Of a stretch of DNA of 64,000 nt, positions 1-9,107 are shown one piece after another; within the stretch, counting starts at the first letter, position 1; each line of letters begins with the position of its first letter. Below the pieces are notes generated by a model. That model saw only the letters and a list, made by a program, of their open reading frames with translations, searched no databases and was not told where the DNA came from. A program made the position numbers and the translations under genes. The DNA is from Alloyangia pacifica (GTDB lineage Bacteria > Pseudomonadota > Alphaproteobacteria > Rhodobacterales > Rhodobacteraceae): positions 186,001 to 250,000 of the forward strand of contig NZ_FOZW01000002.1 in assembly GCF_900116195.1 (NCBI RefSeq), written 5' to 3'.

Positions 1-129
1 CCGCCGCAGGCCTCGGGTGGCGAGGACAGCGGGTCGGACGACACGCCCAGCATCACCTCGATCCCCAAGACCAAGCCCAAGGCCAAGCCCGCCGATGACG
101 GCGGCATGGAGCCCGAGCCCTCGGCATGA
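1..129 (+). CDS. C-terminal tail of an unidentified protein (partial)
   Basis: Frame 1 is open from the window edge to TGA at 127-129 and encodes 42 residues rich in Pro, Lys, Asp and Ser (ending MEPEPSA). The composition suggests a disordered C-terminal tail; no domain is visible, so the protein cannot be named. Its stop overlaps the ATG of the next gene by 4 bases (ATGA), which is typical of translational coupling and is the main reason to believe this frame is coding. Confidence 0.6.
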   Translation, partial: PPQASGGEDSGSDDTPSITSIPKTKPKAKPADDGGMEPEPSA

Positions 130-902
130 GCCGGATGGCTACCACAGACTGGAACCCCGGGACCTATCACAGGTTCCGGGGTTTGCGTTTGCGCCCCGCA
201 CTGGATCTGCTGCGCGCGCTGGGTCCGCTGCCGGAGGGCGCGGTGATCGACCTTGGCTGCGGTGCCGGCGACGTTGGACCCGCGTTGTCCGGGTTGGGAC
301 GGCGGCTCGAGGGGGTGGACCTGAGCCCGGCCATGCTCGAGAGCGCCCGCGCGACAGGCTGCTATGACGCTCTGCACGAGGCTGACCTCTCGGCCTGGGC
401 ACCCGACGGACCGCCCGCGCTGATCTTCTCCAACGCCGCGCTGCACTGGCTGAAGGGCCACGAAACCCTGCTGCCGCGATTGCTGCTCATGCTCGCGCCG
501 GGCGGCACCCTTGCGGTGCAGGTGCCGGCACAGAACAACGCGCCCTCGCACCGCATGTGGCTGGCGCTGGCCGACGAGCATTTTCCGGGGCGCGTCGATC
601 ATGCGAAGATCCCCGGCATCCTGCGCCCGGCGGAGTATCATGCGCTGCTCGAGCCGCTGGGCGAGGTCGCACTCTGGGAGACGGAGTATTACCAGCTGCT
701 CGACCCGCAGGAGGAAGGCCACCCCGTGCGGCACTTCACCCAGGCGACTTTTGCCCGCCCGGTGCTCGAGGCGCTGACCCCCGCGGAGCAGGCGCAGCTG
801 ATTGCGGCCTACGAGGAGGTGATCGCCAAGGTCTACCCGGTGGATCCGCAGGGCCGGGCGCTGTTCCCCTTCCGGCGGCTGTTCTTCACCGTCACGGTCT
901 GA
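126..902 (+). CDS. tam: Trans-aconitate 2-methyltransferase-like SAM-dependent methyltransferase
   Basis: The 258-residue protein is a class I SAM-dependent methyltransferase. Motif I, VIDLGCGAGDV, lies at residues 40-50. The N-terminal WNPGTYHRF...RPALDLL and the later NAALHWL and APGGTLAVQVP stretches match the Tam family, which methylates trans-aconitate, an inhibitor of aconitase. Length agrees with the family (about 250 residues). It is presumably cytosolic. The ATG at 126 overlaps the preceding stop by 4 bases and I chose it for that reason; a second Met four residues in is possible. Family membership is well supported; the exact substrate is inferred, since Tam-like enzymes are not all tested. 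Confidence 0.8.
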   Translation: MSRMATTDWNPGTYHRFRGLRLRPALDLLRALGPLPEGAVIDLGCGAGDVGPALSGLGRRLEGVDLSPAMLESARATGCYDALHEADLSAWAPDGPPALIFSNAALHWLKGHETLLPRLLLMLAPGGTLAVQVPAQNNAPSHRMWLALADEHFPGRVDHAKIPGILRPAEYHALLEPLGEVALWETEYYQLLDPQEEGHPVRHFTQATFARPVLEALTPAEQAQLIAAYEEVIAKVYPVDPQGRALFPFRRLFFTVTV

Positions 903-1184
903 GGCGCCACGTCTGCCCGGTGCCACCACTCGCACGGCAGGTGGCGGCGCTGATGATGGCGCAGACTGGCCCGGCCCCAACATGCACCGATATTGGCAGA
1001 GCGGCAGGAGTTCTTGAGCAGACCGACCTCCGGCGCGCCATGTTGGCTGCGGCGACAGTACAAGGGTCGGCACCGTGCCCAGTGTTGTTCCGCTGCGCCC
1101 GGGGATGGAGGATTTCCCCCCTCGACGCCGGGTCGTATCTGTGGCCCAAGTAGGCCCCGTACCGTCATTTTCCGAGGACACGCC

Positions 1185-1784
1185 ATGCCCGCGCTTATCC
1201 CCACCGAGTTCACCGCCCGCATCACCTGGCTCGGGCAGGTCCCGATGGAGGGCGACAATATCCGCTCGCAGGCGGTCGAGGCGCTGGACATCGGCTGGGG
1301 TGGGCCGGAGGGAGAGCGCCACGGCGGGATCACCCGGCCGTCCTGTTCGCGGGTCACCTCCCAGCACAAGCGCGGCACCGAGATCGCCAATGTCCGCCAG
1401 CTGTGCCTGATGTCGGCCGAGGAACTGGCGGAGATCGCCGAGAGTCTGAAGCTCCCGGTGGTCGACCCGCAGCTTGCCGGGGCGACGCTGGTGCTCGAGG
1501 GTATCCCCGATTTCAGTCACCTGCCGCCCTCGTCGCGGCTGCAGGGGCCGGACGGCGTGACCTTGGTCATCGACATGCAGAACCGTCCCTGCCACCTGCC
1601 GGCGCGCGAGATCGAGGTGGAGCACGAGGGCCACGGCAAGTCCTTCAAGACGGCGGCCAAGGGCAAGCGCGGCGTGACCGCCTGGGTCGAACGGCCCGGG
1701 CACCTGGCGATCGGCGACACGCTGCGGCTGCACATCCCCGACCAGCGCGCGTGGGATCACCTCGGGGCAGCGCGGAAAGGCTGA
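1185..1784 (+). CDS. MOSC domain-containing protein
   Basis: The 199-residue protein carries a MOSC domain (C-terminal fold of molybdenum cofactor sulfurases, also found alone in YiiM-like proteins). Supporting pieces are the central [21 protein letters not shown], a conserved Cys in MQNRPCHLP, and the closing [16 protein letters not shown] proteins use a conserved Cys in sulfur or molybdenum cofactor chemistry; which substrate applies here cannot be told. The reading frame is open further upstream, but only the ATG at 1185 begins sequence that looks like the family. The 280 bases before it contain no recognised gene or clear promoter. It stands alone between tam and fhs. Confidence 0.75.
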   Translation: MPALIPTEFTARITWLGQVPMEGDNIRSQAVEALDIGWGGPEGERHGGITRPSCSRVTSQHKRGTEIANVRQLCLMSAEELAEIAESLKLPVVDPQLAGATLVLEGIPDFSHLPPSSRLQGPDGVTLVIDMQNRPCHLPAREIEVEHEGHGKSFKTAAKGKRGVTAWVERPGHLAIGDTLRLHIPDQRAWDHLGAARKG

Positions 1785-1860
1785 ACGCTTCGGGCGTGAC
1801 CGGGGCGGGGGAAGCCGTTATGAGGGCGGCAGAAAAGCAGCCGGACAAGGGGGCCCAGCC

Positions 1861-3531
1861 ATGACCACCGACATCGAAATCGCCCGCGCCGCCGAGAAGC
1901 GCCCGATCCAGGAGATCGGCGAGAAACTCGGGATCACCGGTGCCGACCTCATCCCCTATGGCCATGACAAGGCTAAGGTGTCCGCCGGGTTCATCGCCGG
2001 GCTCAAGGGGCGCAAGCAGGGCCGTCTGATCCTCGTCACCGCGATCAACCCGACGCCGGCGGGTGAGGGTAAGACCACCACGACCGTCGGTCTTGGCGAC
2101 GGGCTGGCGGCGATCGGCAAGAATGCCGCGATCTGCATCCGCGAGGCCTCGCTCGGGCCGAACTTCGGCATGAAGGGCGGGGCCGCCGGCGGCGGCTACG
2201 CGCAGGTCGTGCCGATGGAAGAGATGAACCTCCACTTCACCGGCGATTTCCACGCGATCACCGCGGCGCACAACCTGCTCTCGGCGATGATCGACAACCA
2301 CATTCACTGGGGCAACGCGCTCGACATCGACCTGCGCCGCATCGTCTGGCGGCGGGTGCTCGACGTCAACGACCGGGCGCTGCGCGACGTCGTGACGGGG
2401 CTTGGCGGCGTGCCCAACGGCTTCCCGCGGCAGGGTGGCTTCGACATCACCGTCGCCTCCGAGGTCATGGCCTGTCTGTGTTTGGCCGATGACCTTGCCG
2501 ACCTGCAGCAAAGGCTTGGCGACATGATCGTCGCCTACCGCCGCGACAAGACCCCCGTGCACGCGCGCGACCTCAAGGCCGATGGCGCGATGACCGTGCT
2601 GCTCAAGGACGCGCTGCAGCCCAATCTCGTGCAGACGCTGGAGCACACGCCGGCCTTCGTGCATGGCGGGCCGTTTGCCAATATTGCCCACGGCTGCAAC
2701 TCGGTCATGGCGACCAAGACGGCGCTTGCTCTGGCCGACTACGTGGTGACCGAAGCGGGCTTCGGGGCCGACCTCGGGGCCGAGAAGTTCTTCGACATCA
2801 AGTGCCGCAAGGCCGGGCTGCATCCAGACTGCGTGGTGCTGGTGGCCACGGTGCGGGCGCTGAAGATGAACGGCGGCGTGGCCCGCGCCGACCTCGGGGC
2901 CGAGGACGTGGCGGCGGTGAAGCAGGGTTGCGCCAACCTTGGCCGCCACATCGAGAACCTGCGCCAGTTCGGTGTGCCGGTGGTCGTGGCGATCAACCAT
3001 TTCGCCGGCGACAGCGAGGCAGAGGTGGCAGCGGTCAAGGCCTATGCCGAGGCACGCGGTGCCGAGGCGCATCTCTGCCGCCACTGGGCCGAGGGCTCGA
3101 AGGGCATCACGGCGCTCGCTGAGCGCGTGGCGCATATCGCCGATGGTGACGCCGCGCAGTTCGCCCCGATCTACCCCGACGAGATGCCGCTCTGGGAGAA
3201 GATCGAGACCGTCGCCAAGCGCATCTATCACGCCGAGGAGGTCTCCGCCGATCCGCGCATCCTTGCGCAGCTCAAAGAGTGGGAGGAACAGGGCTTTGGC
3301 AACCTGCCGGTCTGCATGGCCAAGACCCAGTATTCCTTCTCGACCGATCCCAAGAAGCTCGGCGCGCCCACGGGGCACATGGTGCCGGTGCGCGAGGTGC
3401 GCCTCTCGGCGGGAGCGGGCTTCGTCGTGGCGATCTGCGGTGACATCATGACCATGCCCGGCCTGCCGCGCGTGCCGGCCGCCGAGACCATCCGGCTCAA
3501 CGACGCAGGCGAGGTCGAGGGGCTGTTCTGA
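1861..3531 (+). CDS. fhs: Formate--tetrahydrofolate ligase
   Basis: The enzyme joins formate, ATP and tetrahydrofolate to 10-formyl-THF, and can run in reverse to release formate during C1 oxidation. The 556 residues match the usual length. The P-loop [10 protein letters not shown] is at residues 64-73, and the family signatures [20 protein letters not shown] and [11 protein letters not shown] follow. ATG at 1861 follows the preceding MOSC stop by 76 bases. With a chorismate mutase and folD downstream it forms a C1-folate cluster, and it lies about 10 kb from a methylamine-oxidation operon whose C1 product would enter this pathway. The identification is secure; the physiological direction is inferred. 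Confidence 0.97.
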   Translation: MTTDIEIARAAEKRPIQEIGEKLGITGADLIPYGHDKAKVSAGFIAGLKGRKQGRLILVTAINPTPAGEGKTTTTVGLGDGLAAIGKNAAICIREASLGPNFGMKGGAAGGGYAQVVPMEEMNLHFTGDFHAITAAHNLLSAMIDNHIHWGNALDIDLRRIVWRRVLDVNDRALRDVVTGLGGVPNGFPRQGGFDITVASEVMACLCLADDLADLQQRLGDMIVAYRRDKTPVHARDLKADGAMTVLLKDALQPNLVQTLEHTPAFVHGGPFANIAHGCNSVMATKTALALADYVVTEAGFGADLGAEKFFDIKCRKAGLHPDCVVLVATVRALKMNGGVARADLGAEDVAAVKQGCANLGRHIENLRQFGVPVVVAINHFAGDSEAEVAAVKAYAEARGAEAHLCRHWAEGSKGITALAERVAHIADGDAAQFAPIYPDEMPLWEKIETVAKRIYHAEEVSADPRILAQLKEWEEQGFGNLPVCMAKTQYSFSTDPKKLGAPTGHMVPVREVRLSAGAGFVVAICGDIMTMPGLPRVPAAETIRLNDAGEVEGLF

Positions 3532-3707
3532 GGCCACCTGTCCCGTCCCAAGCGCGGGCGCCGTCTCCGGGCGGTGCCTGCGGTTTCCGATCCGCGCCCC
3601 GATTGTCGTCTTTGTACTGAGCTTTGCCGCACTGGTGCGTTGATCATCGCGCCGCATCGCGGCATAGGGGGCGCACCGGATCACGGTCACTTTGCAAGGA
3701 GACGCTC

Positions 3708-4004
3708 ATGCGCGATCCCGCAACCCTCGGCGACATGGCGGCGCTGCGCGCCGAAATCGATGCCACCGACAAGGCGCTGTCGGCGCTGCTGGCGCACCGC
3801 CAGAGCCTCATCGACCGTGCCGCCGAGATCAAGACCGGCGCGGGTCTGCCCGCCCGGATCAAGGCCCGCGTCGACGAGGTCATTGCCAATGCCCGGCGCA
3901 ATGCCGAGGCCGAGGGGATCGATCCGGACCTGAGCGAGACGCTCTGGCGCGAGCTGGTGGACTGGTCGATCCGCCGCGAAGAAACGGTACTGGGACAGGA
4001 GTGA
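3708..4004 (+). CDS. Chorismate mutase, AroQ type
   Basis: A 98-residue single-domain AroQ-class chorismate mutase, converting chorismate to prephenate for Phe/Tyr synthesis. The helical pattern [17 protein letters not shown], followed by K, GLPARI, RV and a C-terminal LWRELV...IRREE, is the normal monofunctional layout, and length is typical. The frame is open further upstream, but ATG at 3708 has an AAGGAG ribosome site at 3696-3701 with good spacing. It sits between fhs and folD, 5 bases before the folD start, so it is probably co-transcribed with folD. Why an aromatic-pathway enzyme sits inside a folate cluster is not obvious; chorismate is also the precursor of p-aminobenzoate, hence of folate. 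Confidence 0.9.
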   Translation: MRDPATLGDMAALRAEIDATDKALSALLAHRQSLIDRAAEIKTGAGLPARIKARVDEVIANARRNAEAEGIDPDLSETLWRELVDWSIRREETVLGQE

Positions 4005-4009
4005 GGCGC

Positions 4010-4912
4010 ATGAGCGCGACGATCATCGACGGCAAGGCCTTTGCCGCAAAGGTGCGTGAACAGGTTGCCGCCCATGTGGCGCGGCTGAAGGACGAGCATG
4101 GCATCACCCCCGGCCTCGCCGTGGTGCTGGTGGGCGAGGACCCGGCCTCGGAAGTCTACGTCCGCAACAAGGGCAAGCAGACGCTCGAGGCGGGGATGAA
4201 CAGCTTCGAGCACAAGCTTGCCGCCGACACCTCCGAGGCGGACCTGCTGGCGCTGATCGACCAGCTCAACACCGATCCGGCGGTGCACGGCATCCTCGTG
4301 CAGCTGCCGCTGCCGGGGCACCTGAACTCGGATTTGGTGATCAACTCCATCGACCCGGCCAAGGATGTGGACGGCTTCCACATCTCCAACGTCGGCCTTC
4401 TGGGCACCGGGCAGAAGAGCATGGTGCCCTGCACCCCGCTCGGCTGCCTGATGATGTTGCGCGACCACCTCGGTTCGCTCTCGGGGCTGAACGCCGTGGT
4501 GGTGGGGCGCTCGAACATCGTCGGCAAGCCGATGGCGCAGCTGCTGCTTGGCGACAGCTGCACGGTGACCATCGCGCATTCGCGCACCAAGGATCTGGCC
4601 GAGGTCTGCCGCCGTGCCGACATCCTCGTCGCCGCCGTCGGCCGCCCCGAGATGATCCCCGGCGACTGGGTGAAGCCGGGCGCTACGGTGATCGACGTGG
4701 GCATCAACCGCATCCCCGCGCCGGAAAAGGGCGAAGGCAAGCACCGGCTGGTCGGTGACGTCGAGTTTGCCTCCGCCGCAGAGGTCGCGGGCGCAATCAC
4801 CCCGGTGCCGGGGGGCGTCGGTCCGATGACCATTGCCTGCCTGCTGGCCAACACGGTGACAGCCTGCTGCCGGGCCAACGCTCTGCCCGAGCCCGAGGGG
4901 CTGACGGCGTAA
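4010..4912 (+). CDS. folD: Bifunctional methylene-THF dehydrogenase / methenyl-THF cyclohydrolase
   Basis: FolD oxidises 5,10-methylene-THF to methenyl-THF with NADP and hydrolyses it to 10-formyl-THF. The 300-residue protein has the substrate-site YVRNKGK with the catalytic Lys, the QLPLPGH and PAKDVDGFH motifs, the dinucleotide-binding [14 protein letters not shown] stretch, and the C-terminal [12 protein letters not shown] signature. ATG at 4010 lies 5 bases after the chorismate mutase stop with a GGAG-type site overlapping that gene's end. Together with fhs it converts methylene-THF to formate or supplies formyl-THF. The identification is secure. Confidence 0.97.
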   Translation: MSATIIDGKAFAAKVREQVAAHVARLKDEHGITPGLAVVLVGEDPASEVYVRNKGKQTLEAGMNSFEHKLAADTSEADLLALIDQLNTDPAVHGILVQLPLPGHLNSDLVINSIDPAKDVDGFHISNVGLLGTGQKSMVPCTPLGCLMMLRDHLGSLSGLNAVVVGRSNIVGKPMAQLLLGDSCTVTIAHSRTKDLAEVCRRADILVAAVGRPEMIPGDWVKPGATVIDVGINRIPAPEKGEGKHRLVGDVEFASAAEVAGAITPVPGGVGPMTIACLLANTVTACCRANALPEPEGLTA

Positions 4913-4926
4913 CTGCGCGTGGAGCC

Positions 4927-4960
4927 GGGGGAGCGCCAGCCCATGGGTAGGCGCTCCCCC
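4927..4960. terminator. Hairpin between convergent folD and pdeM
   Basis: A perfect 11-bp stem (GGGGGAGCGCC at 4927-4937 with GGCGCTCCCCC at 4950-4960) encloses a 12-base loop in the gap between the convergent folD and pdeM genes. There is no long T-run on either side, so it is terminator-like and could act in both directions, rather than being a textbook intrinsic terminator. Confidence 0.6.
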
Positions 4961-4998
4961 TGCGGCCTTCGGGCTTGATTTCGTGGAGACGTCTGCCG

Positions 4999-5661
4999 CT
5001 ACCTCGGCATCGGCAGACGCACCGGCTTTGCCCCCGTCAGGATCGCCTGCGCGCCGTCGTCCATCAGCGCCGACAGAACCGCGCTGTCGGTCCGCAATCC
5101 GCCAGTATAGGCGCCGTAGGCCGGCATCAGCAGCCGCGACGTATCCAGCAAGAAACAGGGCCGCGAGATCACCCGCCCGCGCAGCACAAGCCGCGCCTTG
5201 GGGTGGTAGTGGCCCGAGACCTCGCCCGTCGCGTCAGGCTCGGCGATGTGCCGCAGTACCAGCCCGCCCAGCTCCAGCTCTGCCAGATGCGTGCCGCCCA
5301 GAGACACCGGGCCGGGATCGTGGTTGCCCTCGATCCACATCCAGTCGCGCCCCGCCTGCAGCCGGGCAATCCACAGCCGCTCTTCCTCGGGCAGCAGCAG
5401 GTCGAGCCCCGCTGCGTCAAAGCTGTCGCCAAGGCACACAACCCGGCGCGCGCCGGTGGCCTCGAGGTCGTGCTCCAGCCGCAGCAGGGTTTCCCGCCCC
5501 TCGTAGGGGGGCAGTAGCGCGCCGCCTTGTGCCGCCAGCCGCGCCGATTTGCCGAGGTGCAGGTCCGAAACCACCAGCAGTCGTTCGGAAGGCCAAAAAA
5601 GTGCCCCCGATCCCAGCGCCTCGAGCGCCGCGTCATGAAATTCGAAGCAGAGCCGTGTCAT
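4999..5661 (-). CDS. pdeM: Ligase-associated DNA damage response endonuclease PdeM (metallophosphoesterase)
   Basis: A 220-residue calcineurin-like metallophosphoesterase. Metal-binding motifs appear in order: SDLHLGK (residues 32-38), CLGDSFD, EGNHD and SGHYHPKA. The opening TRLCFEFHDAALEALGSGALFW pattern is that of PdeM, a nuclease or phosphatase usually encoded beside a ligase-associated Lhr helicase and implicated in DNA repair. I chose ATG 5661 because it gives the family's N-terminus; in-frame ATGs at 5673 and 5715 would add residues with no family resemblance, and no strong ribosome site decides. The partner lhr lies upstream on the same strand but an SDR gene in the opposite orientation separates them. 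Confidence 0.85.
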   Translation of the reverse strand: MTRLCFEFHDAALEALGSGALFWPSERLLVVSDLHLGKSARLAAQGGALLPPYEGRETLLRLEHDLEATGARRVVCLGDSFDAAGLDLLLPEEERLWIARLQAGRDWMWIEGNHDPGPVSLGGTHLAELELGGLVLRHIAEPDATGEVSGHYHPKARLVLRGRVISRPCFLLDTSRLLMPAYGAYTGGLRTDSAVLSALMDDGAQAILTGAKPVRLPMPR

Positions 5662-5759
5662 CGGCGTTGCCATGCCAGAGCGCTGCGCGCCCCGCAAGGC
5701 GCTTGCCGCCGGCACCGGGCCGCCCTAGCTGGCGGGCAGGACACAAGAAGGAGAGAGCC

Positions 5760-6434
5760 ATGCGCCGCGCAATCGTCACCGGGGGATCGGGCCTCATCGG
5801 CCGGGGCATCTGCGCGCGGCTGATCGCGGCGGGCTGGGAGGTCGCCAGCTTCGATCTCGCCGAGGACGGTCCCGCCTGCCACATCCGCTGCGACGTCTCC
5901 GACGAGGCTTCGGTGAAGACTGCCTTCGACAAGCTCGGCTGGGACCGGCTCGATCTGCTGGTCAGCAACGCCGGGCGCACCGGCGGTATCGACATGGAGC
6001 TCGGGGCGACATCTCTGGACGACTGGAACGGGATGATCGGCAGTCATCTGACCGGCGCCTTCCTGATGAGCCGGGCGACGCTGCCGCTGATGGGGCAGGG
6101 CGGGGCGATTGTCATCATGGCCTCGACCCGGGCGCTGATGTCCGAGGGTGGGGATTTCGCCTATGCCGCCGCCAAGGGCGGGCTGATCGGGCTGACCCAG
6201 GCGCTGGCGGTGCAGCTCGGGCCGAGGGTCCGCGTCAATGCCATCGCGCCGGGCTGGATCAGCGGCGAGGCTGAATTGGCGATAGAGGACCACGCGCAGC
6301 ACCCGGCTGGGCGCGTCGGCCGGAGCGATGACATCGCTGACGCCGTGCTCTATCTCGCGGATGCGGGCTTCGTCACCGGCCAGACGCTGACCATCGACGG
6401 CGGCATGACCAAGAAGATGATCTACGCCGAATAG
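5760..6434 (+). CDS. SDR family oxidoreductase
   Basis: A 224-residue short-chain dehydrogenase/reductase. The Rossmann motif TGGSGLIGRG is near the N-terminus, followed by SNAGRTG, an active-site Ser in IMASTRA, and the catalytic YAAAK. The C-terminal TGQTLTIDGGM is typical of classical SDRs, and length is at the short end of the family. ATG at 5760 follows an AAGGAGAGAG ribosome site. It is oriented against pdeM and lhr and sits between them, with only 3 bases separating its stop from the lhr stop. The substrate cannot be inferred. Confidence 0.85.
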   Translation: MRRAIVTGGSGLIGRGICARLIAAGWEVASFDLAEDGPACHIRCDVSDEASVKTAFDKLGWDRLDLLVSNAGRTGGIDMELGATSLDDWNGMIGSHLTGAFLMSRATLPLMGQGGAIVIMASTRALMSEGGDFAYAAAKGGLIGLTQALAVQLGPRVRVNAIAPGWISGEAELAIEDHAQHPAGRVGRSDDIADAVLYLADAGFVTGQTLTIDGGMTKKMIYAE

Positions 6435-6437
6435 CGC

Positions 6438-8846
6438 TCAGAGCTCGCCGATCCCCGCCTCCTGCAGCAGTGCGCCGATCTCCTCCTCCAGCAGCCGCGC
6501 CTCAGCGCTGCCCCGGATCGGCACCTTGCCGGGTTCGAGAAACAGCGGCGCCGAAAGCGGCGAGAGCCGGTCCAGCCGCACGAGGTCGATCCGCCCCGCG
6601 ATTCGCGTGCACATCTCGCGGATGCGGGCGAAATCCACCAGACCGCGCATCGCCTCCTCGCGGGTGATCTGCAGCAGCAGGTGGTCCGGGTCGTATTTCA
6701 CCAGCGTGTCGTAGAGGATGTCCGAGGACATGGTCGCCTGCTTGCCGGTCTTGCGCTGGCCGCCATGGTTGCGTTCGATCAGCCCGGCGATGGTGGCCGA
6801 GGCCCGGAAGGTGCGTTTCATCACCGCGTTGCCCGAGAGCCAGCCCTCCAGCCCCGCCTCCAGCGCCCGAAGATCAAAGAGCGGTGCCGGGTCGATCACC
6901 GCATCCAGCCCCCAGATCAGCACGGCGTAGTCGGTGGCGACAAAACCCATCGGAGCCAGCCCTTCCTCCTCCATGCGCTTGGTCAGCAGCAAGCCCAGCG
7001 TCTGCATCGCGTTGCGCCCGGCAAAGCCGTAGACCACCAGCTGCTCGCGCCCGTCATGCGGAAAGCTTTCGATCAGCAGCCGCCCGGGCTGCGGCAGGGA
7101 GGATGCATCGCGCTGAAGCCTCAGCCAGTCTGCGGTATGCTCCGGCAGCCCGGGCCAATCCTCCTGCCGGAACATCCGCAGGATGCGTTCCGAGAGCTGG
7201 GTGGAGGTGGCGAACTTGGTGCCCATGAAGGTGGCGATCTTCGGCTTGCGGTGAGCGTCGCGGCTCACCTGCACCACCATCTCGCGCAGCCCTTCATAGC
7301 GCACGATCTGCCCGCCGATGAGGAAGGTGTCGCCCTTCGTCAGCTGCGCCGCGAAACCTTCCTCGATCTCCCCCAGCGGTGCGCCGCCGCGACCGCGGTA
7401 GCGCACCTTGAGCGTATCCGTGTCCTGAATGGTGCCGATGTTCTGCCGGATGCGCGCCGCCGAGCGTGGATCACGCAGTTGCCAGAGCCCGTCGTCGCGC
7501 TGCTTCAGCCGCTGCCACTGGTCGTAGGCACGCAGCGCGTAGCCGCCGGTGGCGCAGAACTGCAGGCAAGCGTCGAACTCGGGTCGCGTCAGTCCCGCAT
7601 AGGCCCCCGCCGTGGTCATCTCGGCATAGAGCGCATCCGCCTCGAACGGCCCTGCGCAAGCGGCGATGAGGATGTGCTGGCACAGAACGTCGCGTGGCCC
7701 GGGGCCGCGGCTCTCGCCGTCGAGATCGCGCGCCCGCACCGCCTCGAGCGCCGCCACGCATTCCACCACCTCGAAGCGGTTGGCCGGCACCAGCAGCGCC
7801 TTTGAGGGCGCGTTGTAGCGGTGGTTGGCCCGGCCGATGCGCTGCACGAGTCGTTTGACGTTTTTCGGCGCGCCGATCTGGATCACCAGGTCGACATCGC
7901 CCCAGTCGATCCCGAGATCCAGCGAGCCGGTGCAGACGATGGCGCGCAGCTCGCCGCGCACCATGGCGGCCTCGACCTTCTCGCGCTGGCCGCGGTCGAG
8001 CGAGCCGTGGTGGATGCCGATCGGCAGAGCCTCCTCGTTCTCCAGCCAGAGCTTGTGAAAGAAGATCTCGGCCTGCGCCCGGGTGTTGTGGAAGATGAGC
8101 GTCGTGCGGTGTCGTTTCACCTGCTCCAGCACCGCCGGGATCGCGTAGGCCGCGCCGCCGCCGGACCAGGGCGGGGCTGCCTCGGTCTGCAGCATCGAGA
8201 TGTCCGGCTCTGGCCCCGGGTCGGCCTCGAGAATTTCGCAAGGGTCCGGGTGCTTCGCCAGCAGCCGGGCGATGGCCTGCGGGTCCTCGACCGTGGCCGA
8301 AAGCCCGACCCGCCGCAGCCCGGGGCACAGGGATTGCAGCCGCGCCAATGCCAGCATCAGCTGGTCGCCGCGCTTGCTTTCGGCCAGCGCGTGGATTTCG
8401 TCCACCACGACGCGCTGCAGCCCGTCGAAGATGCGCGGCGCGTCCTCGTAGGAGGTGAGCAGCGCCAGACTCTCGGGCGTGGTCAGCAGAATGTGTGGCG
8501 GATCAGCCCGCTGCCGCCGCTTGCGCGAGGACGATGTGTCGCCGGTGCGGTCTTCGACGCGGATTGGCAGCCCTGCTTCCTCGATAGGAATCAGCAGGTT
8601 GCGCCGGATGTCCGCCGCCAGCGCCTTAAGCGGCGAGATATAGAGCGTATGCAGCCCGGGCCGCGGCGCCTCGGTCAGTTCGGCGAGGGTCGGCAGGAAC
8701 CCGGCCAGAGTCTTGCCACCCCCGGTCGGCGCGATGAGCAGAAGGGCCGGCGCACCGGCCCGCTCCAGCATGGCGCGCTGGTGAGGGTGCGGGCGCCAGC
8801 CACGGGCGGAGAACCATCGGTCGAGAGAGCTGGGCAATTCGGACAT
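6438..8846 (-). CDS. Ligase-associated DEXH-box helicase (Lhr type)
   Basis: An 802-residue superfamily 2 helicase of the short, ligase-associated Lhr class. Walker A APTGGGKT is at residues 39-46, the DEXH box reads VVDEIHALAESKRGDQL, and the C-terminal RecA motif VI reads QRIGRANH. Such proteins are expected to unwind DNA or RNA:DNA during damage repair, together with an ATP-dependent ligase and PdeM. The frame is open for 63 more codons upstream, but the MSELPSSLDRWF start at 8846 matches the family. pdeM follows on the same strand after an intervening opposite-strand SDR gene. No ATP-dependent ligase gene is in the window. Confidence 0.92.
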   Translation of the reverse strand: MSELPSSLDRWFSARGWRPHPHQRAMLERAGAPALLLIAPTGGGKTLAGFLPTLAELTEAPRPGLHTLYISPLKALAADIRRNLLIPIEEAGLPIRVEDRTGDTSSSRKRRQRADPPHILLTTPESLALLTSYEDAPRIFDGLQRVVVDEIHALAESKRGDQLMLALARLQSLCPGLRRVGLSATVEDPQAIARLLAKHPDPCEILEADPGPEPDISMLQTEAAPPWSGGGAAYAIPAVLEQVKRHRTTLIFHNTRAQAEIFFHKLWLENEEALPIGIHHGSLDRGQREKVEAAMVRGELRAIVCTGSLDLGIDWGDVDLVIQIGAPKNVKRLVQRIGRANHRYNAPSKALLVPANRFEVVECVAALEAVRARDLDGESRGPGPRDVLCQHILIAACAGPFEADALYAEMTTAGAYAGLTRPEFDACLQFCATGGYALRAYDQWQRLKQRDDGLWQLRDPRSAARIRQNIGTIQDTDTLKVRYRGRGGAPLGEIEEGFAAQLTKGDTFLIGGQIVRYEGLREMVVQVSRDAHRKPKIATFMGTKFATSTQLSERILRMFRQEDWPGLPEHTADWLRLQRDASSLPQPGRLLIESFPHDGREQLVVYGFAGRNAMQTLGLLLTKRMEEEGLAPMGFVATDYAVLIWGLDAVIDPAPLFDLRALEAGLEGWLSGNAVMKRTFRASATIAGLIERNHGGQRKTGKQATMSSDILYDTLVKYDPDHLLLQITREEAMRGLVDFARIREMCTRIAGRIDLVRLDRLSPLSAPLFLEPGKVPIRGSAEARLLEEEIGALLQEAGIGEL

Positions 8847-8946
8847 GCTCTCCAAGATAGGCGCGCTTCGCTCGTGGAAAAGCGCGTCGCATGTCCTTTC
8901 GCCTAGGTGAAAATATCCCGGGGGAGGCCGCGTGGAGCGCGGGCGG

Positions 8947-8961
8947 GGGCAGAGCCCCCGG
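8947..8961. repeat. GGGGGC-AGA-GCCCCC hairpin element
   Basis: A 6-bp stem with a 3-base loop (GGGGGC AGA GCCCCC) lies in the 261-base gap between divergent lhr and yghU, just after a CCTAGGTGAAAATATCCC stretch around 8903-8920. Related G-run/C-run hairpins occur at 23734-23749 (loop ACAG) and 32179-32191. I believe such elements are common in roseobacter intergenic DNA, but that is from memory. Function unknown. Confidence 0.45.
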
Positions 8962-9107
8962 GGGCCGGCACCACGGGACTGGGAGATCCGCGGACACCTG
9001 CGCAGCGAAAGCCTCACACCCACTTGTGCCGCCATGCACAGCGCCGGCTCTGGCCTTTCGGGCGCAAACCACTAGGGTTCGCCCCAATCAGACAATGGAG
9101 CCCTCTC

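Noticed and set aside
1645-3690. A 681-codon open frame antisense to fhs
   Set aside because: It is a mirror frame of a GC-rich gene. The composition is His/Arg-rich without domains, and fhs on the plus strand has all family motifs.
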